This document shows, piece after piece, positions 6,338 through 13,479 of a DNA stretch of 19,616 bases. The position numbers and the translations under genes are program-made. The DNA is from an uncultured Collinsella sp. (GTDB lineage Bacteria; Actinomycetota; Coriobacteriia; Coriobacteriales; Coriobacteriaceae). The notes under the pieces are model-generated. The model was not told the DNA's origin and did not search any database. It saw only the letters and a list, made by a program, of their open reading frames with translations. How positions within the stretch are numbered: the stretch's first letter is position 1; each line of letters begins with the position of its first letter. The DNA is taken from the NCBI GenBank assembly GCA_902495985.1, contig CABUZF010000004.1, positions 1 to 19,616 on the forward strand, given 5' to 3'.

Positions 6338-7051
6338 CTACAGTCCGTATTTCACGACAACACGGTTGATGCGGCGGCACCAGGGCTTGTACAGGGCGGC
6401 CAAGAACACACAGGTCGCGAGACCGTGCGTGATATCGAACGGCACCGCCGTGACAAGACGCGCCATGGCGCCCGCCCACGTGAGCGGCTGCACAAAGCCG
6501 ATGATGTCGTAGGCGTTGATTACAACTCCATAGAGCAGGCCCGACGCAAAGCCGTAGGTCAGCAGCGCCGGCATGCGCACGGTGCCATCGGCGCGATCAA
6601 AAGCGCCCGCATGCGCCAGCGCGCCGCCAACATAGCCAACCAGGCCCCAGGCATACATCTGCCACGGCGTCCACATGCCCTGCCCAAAAAAGAAATTGCT
6701 GGTCAGCGCCGCCAGCGCGCCGACCATAAAGCCGTTACGACGACCGAGTGTCGCCCCGGCGATAATGGCGATGGCGCTCACGGGTTTAAAGTCGGGAATG
6801 GGGCCAAACAAGATGCGCCCCGCCGCGGCCAACGCCGCCAAAAACAGCGTTGGCATAATCTGGCGCAGGCCAGGTCGCGACGCCTCGTAGCCCGCAAAGA
6901 ACAGCGCGAGCACCAGCGCCACCACGACAAGCATGGCAAGCGCCGCCTGCTCAACGCCCGCCAGCAACGCCGCAGCCATCACCGCTGGCACCGCCAGCAG
7001 CAGCGGGATCTCCAGTTTTGCGAGTAGGCGCGCGACGCGATAATCCGTCAT
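6338..7051 (-). CDS. ECF transporter S component (substrate-binding membrane subunit)
   Basis: A 237-residue hydrophobic protein with about six membrane segments, the substrate-specific subunit of an energy-coupling-factor importer. The stretch from residue 80 to 145, with IPDFKP (85-90), SNFFFGQG (118-125) and WTPWQMYAWG (127-136), resembles the S-component family that includes the cobalamin-type CbrT. The substrate cannot be fixed from sequence alone; cobalamin, a precursor or another vitamin is possible. The start at 7051 lies 4 bp after the stop of the ECF ATPase gene, and a longer in-frame start would overlap that gene by 70 bp. It is the last gene of the T-A-S operon, so all parts of one transporter are together, as in group I ECF systems. 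Confidence 0.85.
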   Translation of the reverse strand: MTDYRVARLLAKLEIPLLLAVPAVMAAALLAGVEQAALAMLVVVALVLALFFAGYEASRPGLRQIMPTLFLAALAAAGRILFGPIPDFKPVSAIAIIAGATLGRRNGFMVGALAALTSNFFFGQGMWTPWQMYAWGLVGYVGGALAHAGAFDRADGTVRMPALLTYGFASGLLYGVVINAYDIIGFVQPLTWAGAMARLVTAVPFDITHGLATCVFLAALYKPWCRRINRVVVKYGL

Positions 7052-7055
7052 CCCA

Positions 7056-8567
7056 TCACGCCCTATAAAACACGTTGTCGGCAAAGAAGTCGGCCGGCGG
7101 CTCCATGCAGGCAATCTCACCGTCAAACATCATGGCAATGTCATCGGCAACCTGCTCGGCAAAATCCAGATCGTGCGTGGCCATGATGACGGTACCGCCA
7201 GCCTCCGCATGGTCACGCAAGGCGCGGGCGATGATGCGACGGCTAGCCAAGTCCAAGCCCTTGGTGGGCTCATCGAGCAATAGCAGTTCGGGGCCAATCA
7301 GCAGCAGTTTTGCCAATGCAAGCAGTTGACGCTGTCCGCCCGAAAGATCGTACGGGTGGCGCCCATCCAGGCCCGACAGCCCCAGGCTCGCCGCGCGCTC
7401 CCGCGCCGCAGCCTCGTCATATCCGCAGGTCGAAGCCCATTCCATCAGCTCGTCGCGCACCGTCTCGGCAACCAGCAACGCCTTGGGATTCTGAGGCAGC
7501 AGTGCCGCCGAGGCCGCCCCGCGCTCCATATGCCCACGTTGCAACTTGACCGTCTTGGCTAGCACCGAAAGCATTGTCGACTTGCCGCAGCCGTTGCCGC
7601 CAACAACCGCATGCACTGCGCCAGCCGAGAACGCCGCATCGAGTCCGCGCAGCACCCAGCCGGACGCTCGATCGTATCGAAACCAGCTCCCTGCCAGGGT
7701 GGTAGCCGACCCAGCGTGCATTTTTGGGAGTATTCGACATCCACCGGCGCTGCTGAAAACTCCGTTTTTTGCACGCCGCGAGGCGCCGCGCCCTGGCGCC
7801 TCGCCAGAAAACAGCTCTTCACGGTGCCCCAGGGAGGCAATGTCAGCCACCTCGCACACGCGCCCGCCCTCAATCCGATACGCACGCGTCGCATATTCGA
7901 GCATCGGGCGCGGCTGATGCGTTGCCACGACCACCGTGCAACCCAGCTCGCGGTTCACGCGAAACAGCGCATGCATAAAATTCTTCTCGGCAACGGGATC
8001 CAGCTGGGACGTGGGCTCGTCGAGCAGTAGCACGCACGGACGCAGCGCCAGGACGGCCGCCAGCGACAACAGCTGCTTGCGACCACCCGAAAGCGTATCG
8101 GTATCGCGGTGGAGCCAATCCTCCAACCCAAAGAAATAGCTAGTCTCGGCAACACGCCGGCGCATCTCATCGCGCGACATACCCAGGTTTTCCAGGCCAA
8201 ACGCCATCTCGTGCCACACGGTTTCGCACACGATCTGGTTCTCGGGATCCTGAAACACGTAGCCCACGCGCTCCGCGGACGTGCGAACATCCATGTCGGC
8301 AACGTTCTCGCCCAGCACGCGCAGCTCGCCAGCACACTCGCCCGTCGGCGCGATCTCGGGCTTGAGCAGCGACAGCAGCGTCGACTTGCCCGACCCGGTA
8401 CCGCCAACAAACAGCGCAAACGCTCCTTGGGGAACGACCCAATCGAGCCCCTCGAGCACCGCGGCATCGGCCCCAGGGTAGGCAAAGCTCAGACTCCGTA
8501 CCTCAATCGCCGGCATATCCGAGCCGCATGCCACGCCCGACACCGAGCCCCTATCAAACCGAGCCAT
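7056..8567 (-). CDS. ecfA: ECF transporter fused double ATPase (EcfA1-EcfA2)
   Basis: A 503-residue protein with two complete ABC ATPase domains that power ECF vitamin/metal import. Domain 1 (about 20-245) has Walker A GGTGSGKST (55-63), Q-loop FQDPENQ (105-111), signature LSGGRKQ (159-165) and LLLDEPTSQLD (180-190). Domain 2 (about 293-490) has GGNGCGKST (323-331), a Q-loop at QNPK (359-362), LSGGQRQ (408-414) and LLLLDEPTKGLD (428-439). Fusion of the two halves is common in this phylum. The linker 255-296 is basic, low in conservation and encoded by a run of palindromes (7680-7805). The start ATG overlaps the upstream ecfT stop as TGATG, with AGAGG 8 nt before it, so translation is coupled. 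Met18 is an alternative start. Confidence 0.94.
   Translation of the reverse strand: MARFDRGSVSGVACGSDMPAIEVRSLSFAYPGADAAVLEGLDWVVPQGAFALFVGGTGSGKSTLLSLLKPEIAPTGECAGELRVLGENVADMDVRTSAERVGYVFQDPENQIVCETVWHEMAFGLENLGMSRDEMRRRVAETSYFFGLEDWLHRDTDTLSGGRKQLLSLAAVLALRPCVLLLDEPTSQLDPVAEKNFMHALFRVNRELGCTVVVATHQPRPMLEYATRAYRIEGGRVCEVADIASLGHREELFSGEAPGRGASRRAKNGVFSSAGGCRILPKMHAGSATTLAGSWFRYDRASGWVLRGLDAAFSAGAVHAVVGGNGCGKSTMLSVLAKTVKLQRGHMERGAASAALLPQNPKALLVAETVRDELMEWASTCGYDEAAARERAASLGLSGLDGRHPYDLSGGQRQLLALAKLLLIGPELLLLDEPTKGLDLASRRIIARALRDHAEAGGTVIMATHDLDFAEQVADDIAMMFDGEIACMEPPADFFADNVFYRA
7714..7804. repeat. Palindromes embedded in the ecfA linker coding sequence
   Basis: Two inverted repeats lie side by side in coding DNA. 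One spans 7714-7776: outer arms GCGTGCA and TGCACGC pair perfectly, then a T-rich internal loop, then GGAGTATTCG against CGAAAACTCC-type pairing. The other is a 10 bp perfect stem, 7778-7787 with 7795-7804, with a 7 nt loop. They encode linker residues about 255-285 between the two ABC domains. This looks like an in-frame insertion of intergenic-type repeats. Confidence 0.65.
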
Positions 8568-9460
8568 CAGCCAAACCTCTTCTCGTCAATCGCGCACAGC
8601 ACGCAAGGCAGCACCATCCAGGCAGCGTATACAACATAGCCCGGCCACGGCGCCGGCAGCGAGAGCTGCGGGTAAAACGAATACTGCGTCGTGGCAGTCC
8701 ATGCCACCGCAACCGCAGCGGCACCAAACAGCGCAAGCCCAACCAGCGCGGCAACATCGCCGCGCCCCAGCCGATACCGCGCGTACGTCGTGCGGCGCGT
8801 CGCGGCACCCCACCCACGGGAGCGCATGGCGTCCGCGCGCTCCAGCGAATCCTCCATGCCCCAGCCCATCAACACGCTCGATGCCCGTAGGCGCGAACGC
8901 ACGGGGTCGGCCGACGCACGCCCCGGCACATCAATCGCATCCTGCACCGCCAGTACCGTACGACCGCGGCGCAAAAACTGCGGGATAAGCCGCATGCACA
9001 TCGAGATCATGAGCGCGATCACCGGCGCGGTGTTACCCAAAAGCGCAAGCACCTTGTCGTAGCTAAGCATCGACGCCGCAGCCTCAAACCACAGCACGCT
9101 CGCCACAAACAGCCCGCCCATGCACAGGCCGTATACCATACTCTCCAGATACACCGCGCGCATGCCAATACGGAACAGCTCCGTCGAGCCCGAGGCGCTA
9201 AACAGCGGATTGAGCACCGCGATGATCAAAATCACCGGCAGCTGCCAGCGAAGCGCCCCCAACGTACGCGCGGCGCCGCGCGTCGCAAACCCGTACGCCA
9301 ACCCACCCGCAAGCGACAGCGCAATCAGCACCGGCTGCATCGAGAACATGGTGAGTCCCAGCGTCAGCACCATGTAGAGCGCCGGCACCGCCGGATGCGA
9401 CATCGAAAATGCCGCGACGGGCTCGTTGCCCGATTCCTCTCGCATGATGTCCACGGGCAC
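8567..9460 (-). CDS. ecfT: ECF transporter T component (transmembrane scaffold)
   Basis: A 297-residue membrane protein with about five hydrophobic segments (26-60, 72-90, 105-128, 140-160, 236-256, plus a C-terminal one at 275-292). The long cytoplasmic region between them ends in AMRSRGWG (211-218), the Arg-Gly coupling motif that contacts the ATPases in EcfT. It is the first gene of the T-A-S operon and ends on the ecfA start codon (TGATG). The chosen start is a GTG at 9460, with GAGGGG about 7 nt upstream; the ATG at 9445 is an alternative. It is divergent from glmU, with 193 bp between starts. Confidence 0.88.
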   Translation of the reverse strand: MPVDIMREESGNEPVAAFSMSHPAVPALYMVLTLGLTMFSMQPVLIALSLAGGLAYGFATRGAARTLGALRWQLPVILIIAVLNPLFSASGSTELFRIGMRAVYLESMVYGLCMGGLFVASVLWFEAAASMLSYDKVLALLGNTAPVIALMISMCMRLIPQFLRRGRTVLAVQDAIDVPGRASADPVRSRLRASSVLMGWGMEDSLERADAMRSRGWGAATRRTTYARYRLGRGDVAALVGLALFGAAAVAVAWTATTQYSFYPQLSLPAPWPGYVVYAAWMVLPCVLCAIDEKRFG

Positions 9461-9653
9461 CCCCCCATCCCCTCGCTCAAAACGTCAACGCCGCAGCGCC
9501 GCCGCCATACACAGCCAGCGCAAACATCACGCCGGTGGCAGCGACATCGGCCGTCGCGCGTCAATCGTTACGTGCTCATCATATGCCTGCGGTATCATAT
9601 TGCGCCGTGTATCGTTTCCAAACACACGTCTCTATAACGTAACAGGAGATCAC

Positions 9654-11066
9654 ATGGACGCAACCGCAATTATCCTCGCCGCCGGCGAGGGCACCCGCAT
9701 GAAGTCGAACCACTGCAAGGTTTCGCACAAGATCTTGGGTAAGCCCATGGTCCAGTGGATCGTCGATGCCACCATCAAGGCCGGCTGCAGCCGCGTCGTG
9801 GTCGTCATCGGCAGCCACGCCGACGAGATGCGCGCCCTTATCGACGGCGCCTACGCCAACAGCGCCACCAAGGTCGAGTGCGTCGAGCAGACCGAGCGCC
9901 TGGGCACCGGCCACGCCGTAAAGGTCGCGCTCGAGGCCTGCGGCATCACGCAAGGCCCCGTCGTCGTGCTCAACGGCGACCTGCCGCTCATCACCGCCGA
10001 CACTGTCGCCAAGTTCGCGCAGACCGTCGCTACCGGCGAGCTCGCCTGCACCGTCATGACCATGACCCCGCCCGACCCCTTCGGTTACGGCCGCATCAAG
10101 CTGGGCGCCGACGGCCAGATCGAGCGCATCATCGAGCAGAAGGACTGCACGCCCGAGCAGGCCGCCACGCTGCTCGAGTGCAACGCAGGCTGCTACGCCT
10201 TCGACGGCGCGCAGCTCGCCGCCCACATTGACGAGATCGGCAACGACAACGCGCAGTCCGAGTACTATCTGCCCGACATGCTCGAGATCCTCAAAGGCCA
10301 CGGCCAGGCAGTCTCCATCTTCCACTGCGACGACTACCGCGACGGCCTGGGCGTCAACAGCCGCATCCAGCTCGCGCAGCTCACCGCCATCGCGCGCGAC
10401 CGCATCAACGAGCACTGGATGGCCGAGGGCGTTACCTTCATCGACCCCACGCAGGCTTGGATCGGCCCCGATGCCGTTATCGGCCGCGACACCGTCGTGT
10501 GGCCGCAGACGCATTTGATCGGCCATGTCACCGTGGGCGAGGAGTGCCAGCTCGGCCCCAACAGCCGCCTCACCGACACTACCGTCGGCAGCGGCTGCAC
10601 CATCGATGAGACCATCGCCATCGAGGCTGTCATCGAGAACGGCGTCGACTGCGGCCCGCGCGCCTACCTGCGCCCGGGCACCCACATGCTCGACGGCTCC
10701 AAGGCCGGCACGCACGTGGAGATCAAGAAGTCCACGATCGGCGAGGGCTCCAAGGTGCCGCACCTGTCCTACATCGGCGACACCACCATGGGTTCTGGCG
10801 TCAACGTGGGCGCGGGCTCCATCACCTGCAACTACGACGGCGTGCACAAGCACAAGACCGTCATCGGCAAGGATGCCTTCATCGGCTCCGACACCATGAT
10901 GGTCGCGCCCGCCCAGATTGGCGACGGCGCGCTTGTGGCCGCCGGCTCCGTCATCACCGAGCCGGTCCCGGCTGACGCACTCGGCCTGGGCCGCGCCCGT
11001 CAGGTAAATATTGAGGGCTGGGCCGCCGATTATCGCCGCCGTCTGCACGAAGACGACGAGGTATAA
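9654..11066 (+). CDS. glmU: Bifunctional GlcNAc-1-P uridyltransferase / GlcN-1-P acetyltransferase
   Basis: A 470-residue enzyme making UDP-GlcNAc for peptidoglycan. The N-terminal nucleotidyltransferase has LAAGEGTRMKS (8-18), the uridine-binding QTERLGTGHA (79-88) and the metal-binding NGD (107-109). Residues 230-239 (GLGVNSRIQL) mark the hinge. The C-terminal left-handed beta helix carries the hexapeptide repeats and the acetyltransferase site: YLRPGTH (338-344), HVEIKKS (354-360), KVPHLSYIGD (367-376, catalytic His370) and NYDG (393-396). Length is about 15 longer than the E. coli enzyme. AGGAG 7 nt before the ATG at 9654 fixes the start; the frame is open upstream to 9426, but those codons are not protein-like. 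Confidence 0.96.
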   Translation: MDATAIILAAGEGTRMKSNHCKVSHKILGKPMVQWIVDATIKAGCSRVVVVIGSHADEMRALIDGAYANSATKVECVEQTERLGTGHAVKVALEACGITQGPVVVLNGDLPLITADTVAKFAQTVATGELACTVMTMTPPDPFGYGRIKLGADGQIERIIEQKDCTPEQAATLLECNAGCYAFDGAQLAAHIDEIGNDNAQSEYYLPDMLEILKGHGQAVSIFHCDDYRDGLGVNSRIQLAQLTAIARDRINEHWMAEGVTFIDPTQAWIGPDAVIGRDTVVWPQTHLIGHVTVGEECQLGPNSRLTDTTVGSGCTIDETIAIEAVIENGVDCGPRAYLRPGTHMLDGSKAGTHVEIKKSTIGEGSKVPHLSYIGDTTMGSGVNVGAGSITCNYDGVHKHKTVIGKDAFIGSDTMMVAPAQIGDGALVAAGSVITEPVPADALGLGRARQVNIEGWAADYRRRLHEDDEV

Positions 11067-11083
11067 CGTTTTACCAAGCATCT

Positions 11084-11116
11084 AAGGAGCTGTTCCCATG
11101 GGGACGGCTCCTTTTT
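11084..11116 (+). terminator. Terminator after glmU
   Basis: Stem 11084-11096 with 11101-11113 (AAGGAGC paired to GCTCCTT, continued by a CCC/GGG upper stem with two G-T pairs), followed by TTTTT up to 11116. It starts 17 bp after the glmU stop. The TTTTT run and long stem make it a strong intrinsic terminator, so prs is probably transcribed separately. Confidence 0.85.
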
Positions 11117-11207
11117 CTATGCTGACCTGCGCGACAGAATGAGTGGTCGGTTCGTGTCCGTTGACGGTAAAGACGTTATCAAGACCCGATTAACCCCGCC
11201 GCGCGGT

Positions 11208-11213
11208 TACAAT
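11208..11213 (+). promoter_or_regulatory. Candidate -10 box for prs
   Basis: TACAAT, 46 bp before the prs start codon and after the glmU terminator. No good -35 is found at 17 bp spacing. A TTGACG at 11161-11166 is too far upstream to pair with it. The hexamer matches the candidate boxes before folP and before the ABC operon. Confidence 0.35.
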
Positions 11214-11259
11214 GCAAAAAGGCATCTATATGGCATTCGATATATAAAGGAGAAGGGTA

Positions 11260-12246
11260 ATGCCGATTAATGATCCCGAGAAGTCGGAGAATATGCGCAA
11301 GTCCATCCGCGTGTATTCCGGTTCCTCCAACCGTCCCCTCGCTCAGAAGATCGCTGAGTACCTTGGGGTCGAGCTTTCGGGCCTTACGCTAAAGCAGTTC
11401 GCCAATGGTGAGATTTACGCCCGCTACGACGAGACCGTCCGCGGCGCCGACGTCTTCCTGATTCAGTCCGTGGCCGGCGGCAACGTCAACGACATGCTCA
11501 TGGAGCTGCTCATCGCCACCGACGCTGCCAAGCGCGCATCCGCCCGCTCCATCACCGCCGTCATCACCCACTACGGCTATGCCCGCCAGGACCGCAAGGC
11601 CGGCCCGCGCGAGCCCATCACCGCCCGCCTCGTCGCCAACCTGCTCGAGCGCGCCGGCGTCAACCGCATCATCACCCTCGACCTGCACCAGGGCCAGATC
11701 CAGGGCTTCTTCGATATCCCGGTTAACCACCTGTCCGCACTGCCGCTGTTTGGCCAGTACTACAACGACATGCACTTCGACACCGACAACCTGGTTGTCG
11801 TCTCCCCCGACGTGGGTCGTGCCAAGGCCGCCAAGAAGCTGTCCGACATGCTCGGCTGCGACCTGGCCATCGCCCACAAGGGCCGTCCGCGCCACAACGC
11901 CGCCGAGGTCATGGGCATCATCGGTGACATCAAGGGCAAGACCTGCATCATCAACGACGACATGATCGACACCGCTGGCACCCTGTGCGCCAACGTCAAG
12001 GAGCTCAAGGCCATGGGCGCCGGCGACATCTACGTGTGCGCCACCCACGGCATCTTCTCGGGCCCGGCTATCGAGCGCCTGAACGATGCCCCCATCGTCG
12101 AGTGCGTCGTCACCGATGCCATCCCCGTCGAGGTCGGCGGCAAGATTAAGACCATCTCGGTCGCCGAGGAGTTCGCTCAGGCCATCTCCGCCGTTTACCA
12201 CGAGGAGCCCGTCTCCACGCTCGTCGGCGGCGACTTCGCGCTGTAG
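11260..12246 (+). CDS. prs: Ribose-phosphate pyrophosphokinase (PRPP synthetase)
   Basis: A 328-residue class I PRPP synthetase, which transfers diphosphate from ATP to ribose-5-phosphate to supply nucleotide, histidine and NAD synthesis. Motifs: FANGEIYARYDETVRGADVF (47-66), the metal/ATP-binding HYGYARQDRK (104-113), DLHQGQIQGFFDIPVNHL (141-158), VVSPDVGRAK (180-189) and the PRPP-binding loop NDDMIDTAGT (232-241). Length is typical (about 315), with a 12-residue N-terminal extension before the conserved core. The start is supported by AGGAGAAGGG ending 3 nt before the ATG; an in-frame ATG at Met12 would give a more standard N-terminus but lacks such a site. It is followed by a large palindrome and then pth. 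Confidence 0.95.
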   Translation: MPINDPEKSENMRKSIRVYSGSSNRPLAQKIAEYLGVELSGLTLKQFANGEIYARYDETVRGADVFLIQSVAGGNVNDMLMELLIATDAAKRASARSITAVITHYGYARQDRKAGPREPITARLVANLLERAGVNRIITLDLHQGQIQGFFDIPVNHLSALPLFGQYYNDMHFDTDNLVVVSPDVGRAKAAKKLSDMLGCDLAIAHKGRPRHNAAEVMGIIGDIKGKTCIINDDMIDTAGTLCANVKELKAMGAGDIYVCATHGIFSGPAIERLNDAPIVECVVTDAIPVEVGGKIKTISVAEEFAQAISAVYHEEPVSTLVGGDFAL

Positions 12247-12269
12247 TCGCTCGACCCTCGCATCCCTCC

Positions 12270-12374
12270 GGAAGCCCCGGACGCGCCTGCGGGGTTATCA
12301 CGCGAACGTCCTCGCCGCTTTGCGGCTGCGGGATGTTCGCTTTGATAACCCCTCCCGGCGTGTCCGGGGCTTCC
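12270..12374. repeat. 105 bp palindrome between prs and pth
   Basis: Outer stem 12270-12282 with 12362-12374 pairs perfectly (13 bp). It continues through GGGGTTATCA at 12291-12300 with its complement at 12343-12352 and GCGAAC (12302-12307) with GTTCGC (12335-12340). It is capped by a GCCGC/GCGGC hairpin with a TTT loop. There is no U-run after it. It starts 24 bp after the prs stop. Confidence 0.85.
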
Positions 12375-12375
12375 T

Positions 12376-12397
12376 GCTGTCTCGGGGCAGCTGTTTT
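12376..12397 (+). terminator. Probable terminator after prs
   Basis: GCTGTC (12376-12381) pairs with GGCAGC (12386-12391) around a TCGG tetraloop, with one G-T pair, followed by TGTTTT. It lies just 3' of the 105 bp palindrome. The stem is short, so it may act together with the larger structure. Confidence 0.45.
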
Positions 12398-12488
12398 CTG
12401 AAATGACTTTGCTGCAACCTTTCCTCGCCTTCGGCGGGCGTGGTAGCCTTTGTCGTTGATTAAACTTTTGTGTAACGAAAGGAAGCAT

Positions 12489-13118
12489 ATGGCAGCTGCA
12501 CAGCCGCTCAAGATTCGCATGGTTGCCGGACTTGGCAACCCTGGCGATGAATATGCCGAGACCCGCCACAACGCTGGCTTCAAAGCAATCGACGAGTTGG
12601 CCCGTCAGGCCGGTGTCACGTACTGGAAAAACCAGGCAGGCGCCGAGGTCGCGCTCATCAACATCAACGATCCCGAGGAAGAGGGTGGCAAGCGCCAGAT
12701 TGTGCTGGTCAAGCCGCAGTCGTACATGAATACCTCGGGCGGTCCCATCTCCAAGCTTTGCCGCGAGTACAAGATCAAGGCCGAGGAGCTGCTCGTGATC
12801 CACGATGAGCTCGACATTCCCGCCGGCGACGTACGCGTCAAGGTAGGCGGCGGCCACGCCGGTCACAATGGCCTGCGTTCCATCATCGACAAGATGGGCA
12901 GTCGCGACTTCAGCCGCATCCGCACCGGCATCGGCAACCCTCCCGGCAAGATGGCTGTCGCCGACTACGTGCTCAAGCAGCTGCGCGCCCGCGAGGCCGA
13001 GGACTTCCAGGACACCTGTGCCCGCGCCGCAGATGCCGCCGGTCTGGCAATCGTGCACGGCGTGATCTATGCCCGCGACCACGTCAACGGCGCCGCCTCC
13101 GCCAACGGCAAGCACTAA
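12489..13118 (+). CDS. pth: Peptidyl-tRNA hydrolase
   Basis: A 209-residue bacterial-type Pth, which frees tRNA from peptidyl-tRNA dropped by ribosomes. It shows VAGLGNPGDEYAETRHNAGF (12-31) with catalytic His27, KPQSYMN (75-81) with Asn81, VIHDELDIPAG (103-113) with Asp106, and GGGHAGHNGLRS (120-131) with Asn127, so all four known active-site residues are present. The hydrophilic stretch DPEEEGGKRQ (61-70) is a small insert relative to E. coli. The start at 12489 is supported by AAAGGAAG upstream. In many bacteria prs, the ribosomal protein gene rplY/ctc and pth are neighbours; here no rplY lies between. Confidence 0.95.
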   Translation: MAAAQPLKIRMVAGLGNPGDEYAETRHNAGFKAIDELARQAGVTYWKNQAGAEVALININDPEEEGGKRQIVLVKPQSYMNTSGGPISKLCREYKIKAEELLVIHDELDIPAGDVRVKVGGGHAGHNGLRSIIDKMGSRDFSRIRTGIGNPPGKMAVADYVLKQLRAREAEDFQDTCARAADAAGLAIVHGVIYARDHVNGAASANGKH

Positions 13119-13297
13119 AACCTACCATTTAGGGACAGGTTTATTTTGGCAGGTTTTATCTGCGGAAACGCCGCGGCAGCCGCACTGTGATAAACCCCGT
13201 GCCGCCATACATATGCAGCGCTCCAAAGGGGGCCGGCCTCACCGAAGCACGAGGCCGGCCCCCTTTGCTGTTTTACCTGATAAAACCCGCCAAAATA
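13117..13297. repeat. Inverted-repeat element C enclosing the pth terminator
   Basis: Two alternative pairings share one strand. AAAACCTACCA (13117-13127) pairs with TGGCAGGTTTT (13147-13157) around a loop containing AGGGACAG. Alternatively 13142-13160 pairs with 13279-13297 (18 of 19 bp), enclosing the strong hairpin at 13224-13267. The outline, with GGGACAG followed by long arms around an internal terminator, resembles elements A and B. It occupies the first half of the gene-free stretch 13119-13479. The second half contains only a candidate -10 box and small hairpins. Confidence 0.7.
13224..13275 (+). terminator. Strong terminator after pth
   Basis: A perfect 17 bp GC-rich stem, 13224-13240 with 13251-13267 and a 10 nt loop, followed by CTGTTTT. 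It lies 105 bp past the pth stop and isolates pth from the redox operon downstream. Confidence 0.85.
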
Positions 13298-13368
13298 TAC
13301 TCGCCTCTTTGCGCTAGGTCACTTTTCCCGCCTGCCAAAGATACACGTAAGCGACATGTCCATGAGGG

Positions 13369-13374
13369 TATAAT
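13369..13374 (+). promoter_or_regulatory. Candidate -10 box for the nfnAB-like operon
   Basis: A consensus TATAAT, 105 bp before the start of the first gene and downstream of the pth terminator. The -35 region (near 13346-13351) has no match to TTGACA. The leader contains a GCACA/TGTGC hairpin (about 13387-13401) and an ACGGT/ACCGT pairing, but no riboswitch class I recognise. Confidence 0.5.
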
Positions 13375-13479
13375 TTGCACCGTATGTTTGCACAACGCCT
13401 GTGCGCGTACGGTTTTATTCGGGCTACCGTCCATTTCCGTGGAGGCACGGTTCGGTCGCCCTAACAAGAGAGGGGTTCT

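Noticed and set aside
9477..9527. 16-residue hydrophobic peptide frame upstream of ecfT (MFALAVYGGGAAALTF)
   Set aside because: It could be a leader peptide, but there is no good ribosome site and no sign of attenuation, and GC-rich DNA yields such frames often.
9579..11081. About 500-codon open frame on the minus strand, opposite glmU
   Set aside because: An Asp/Gly/Val/Ala-rich shadow translation caused by codon bias in glmU. Similar antisense frames lie opposite prs, pth, nfnA and nfnB and were dropped for the same reason.
11161..11193. TTGACG with a downstream GATTAA as a prs promoter
   Set aside because: The spacing of about 21 bp is too long for a standard promoter, and TACAAT nearer the gene is a better -10.
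13375..13479. Leader of the nfnAB-like operon as a known riboswitch
   Set aside because: Only short hairpins are seen; no conserved core of any riboswitch class I know could be recognised.
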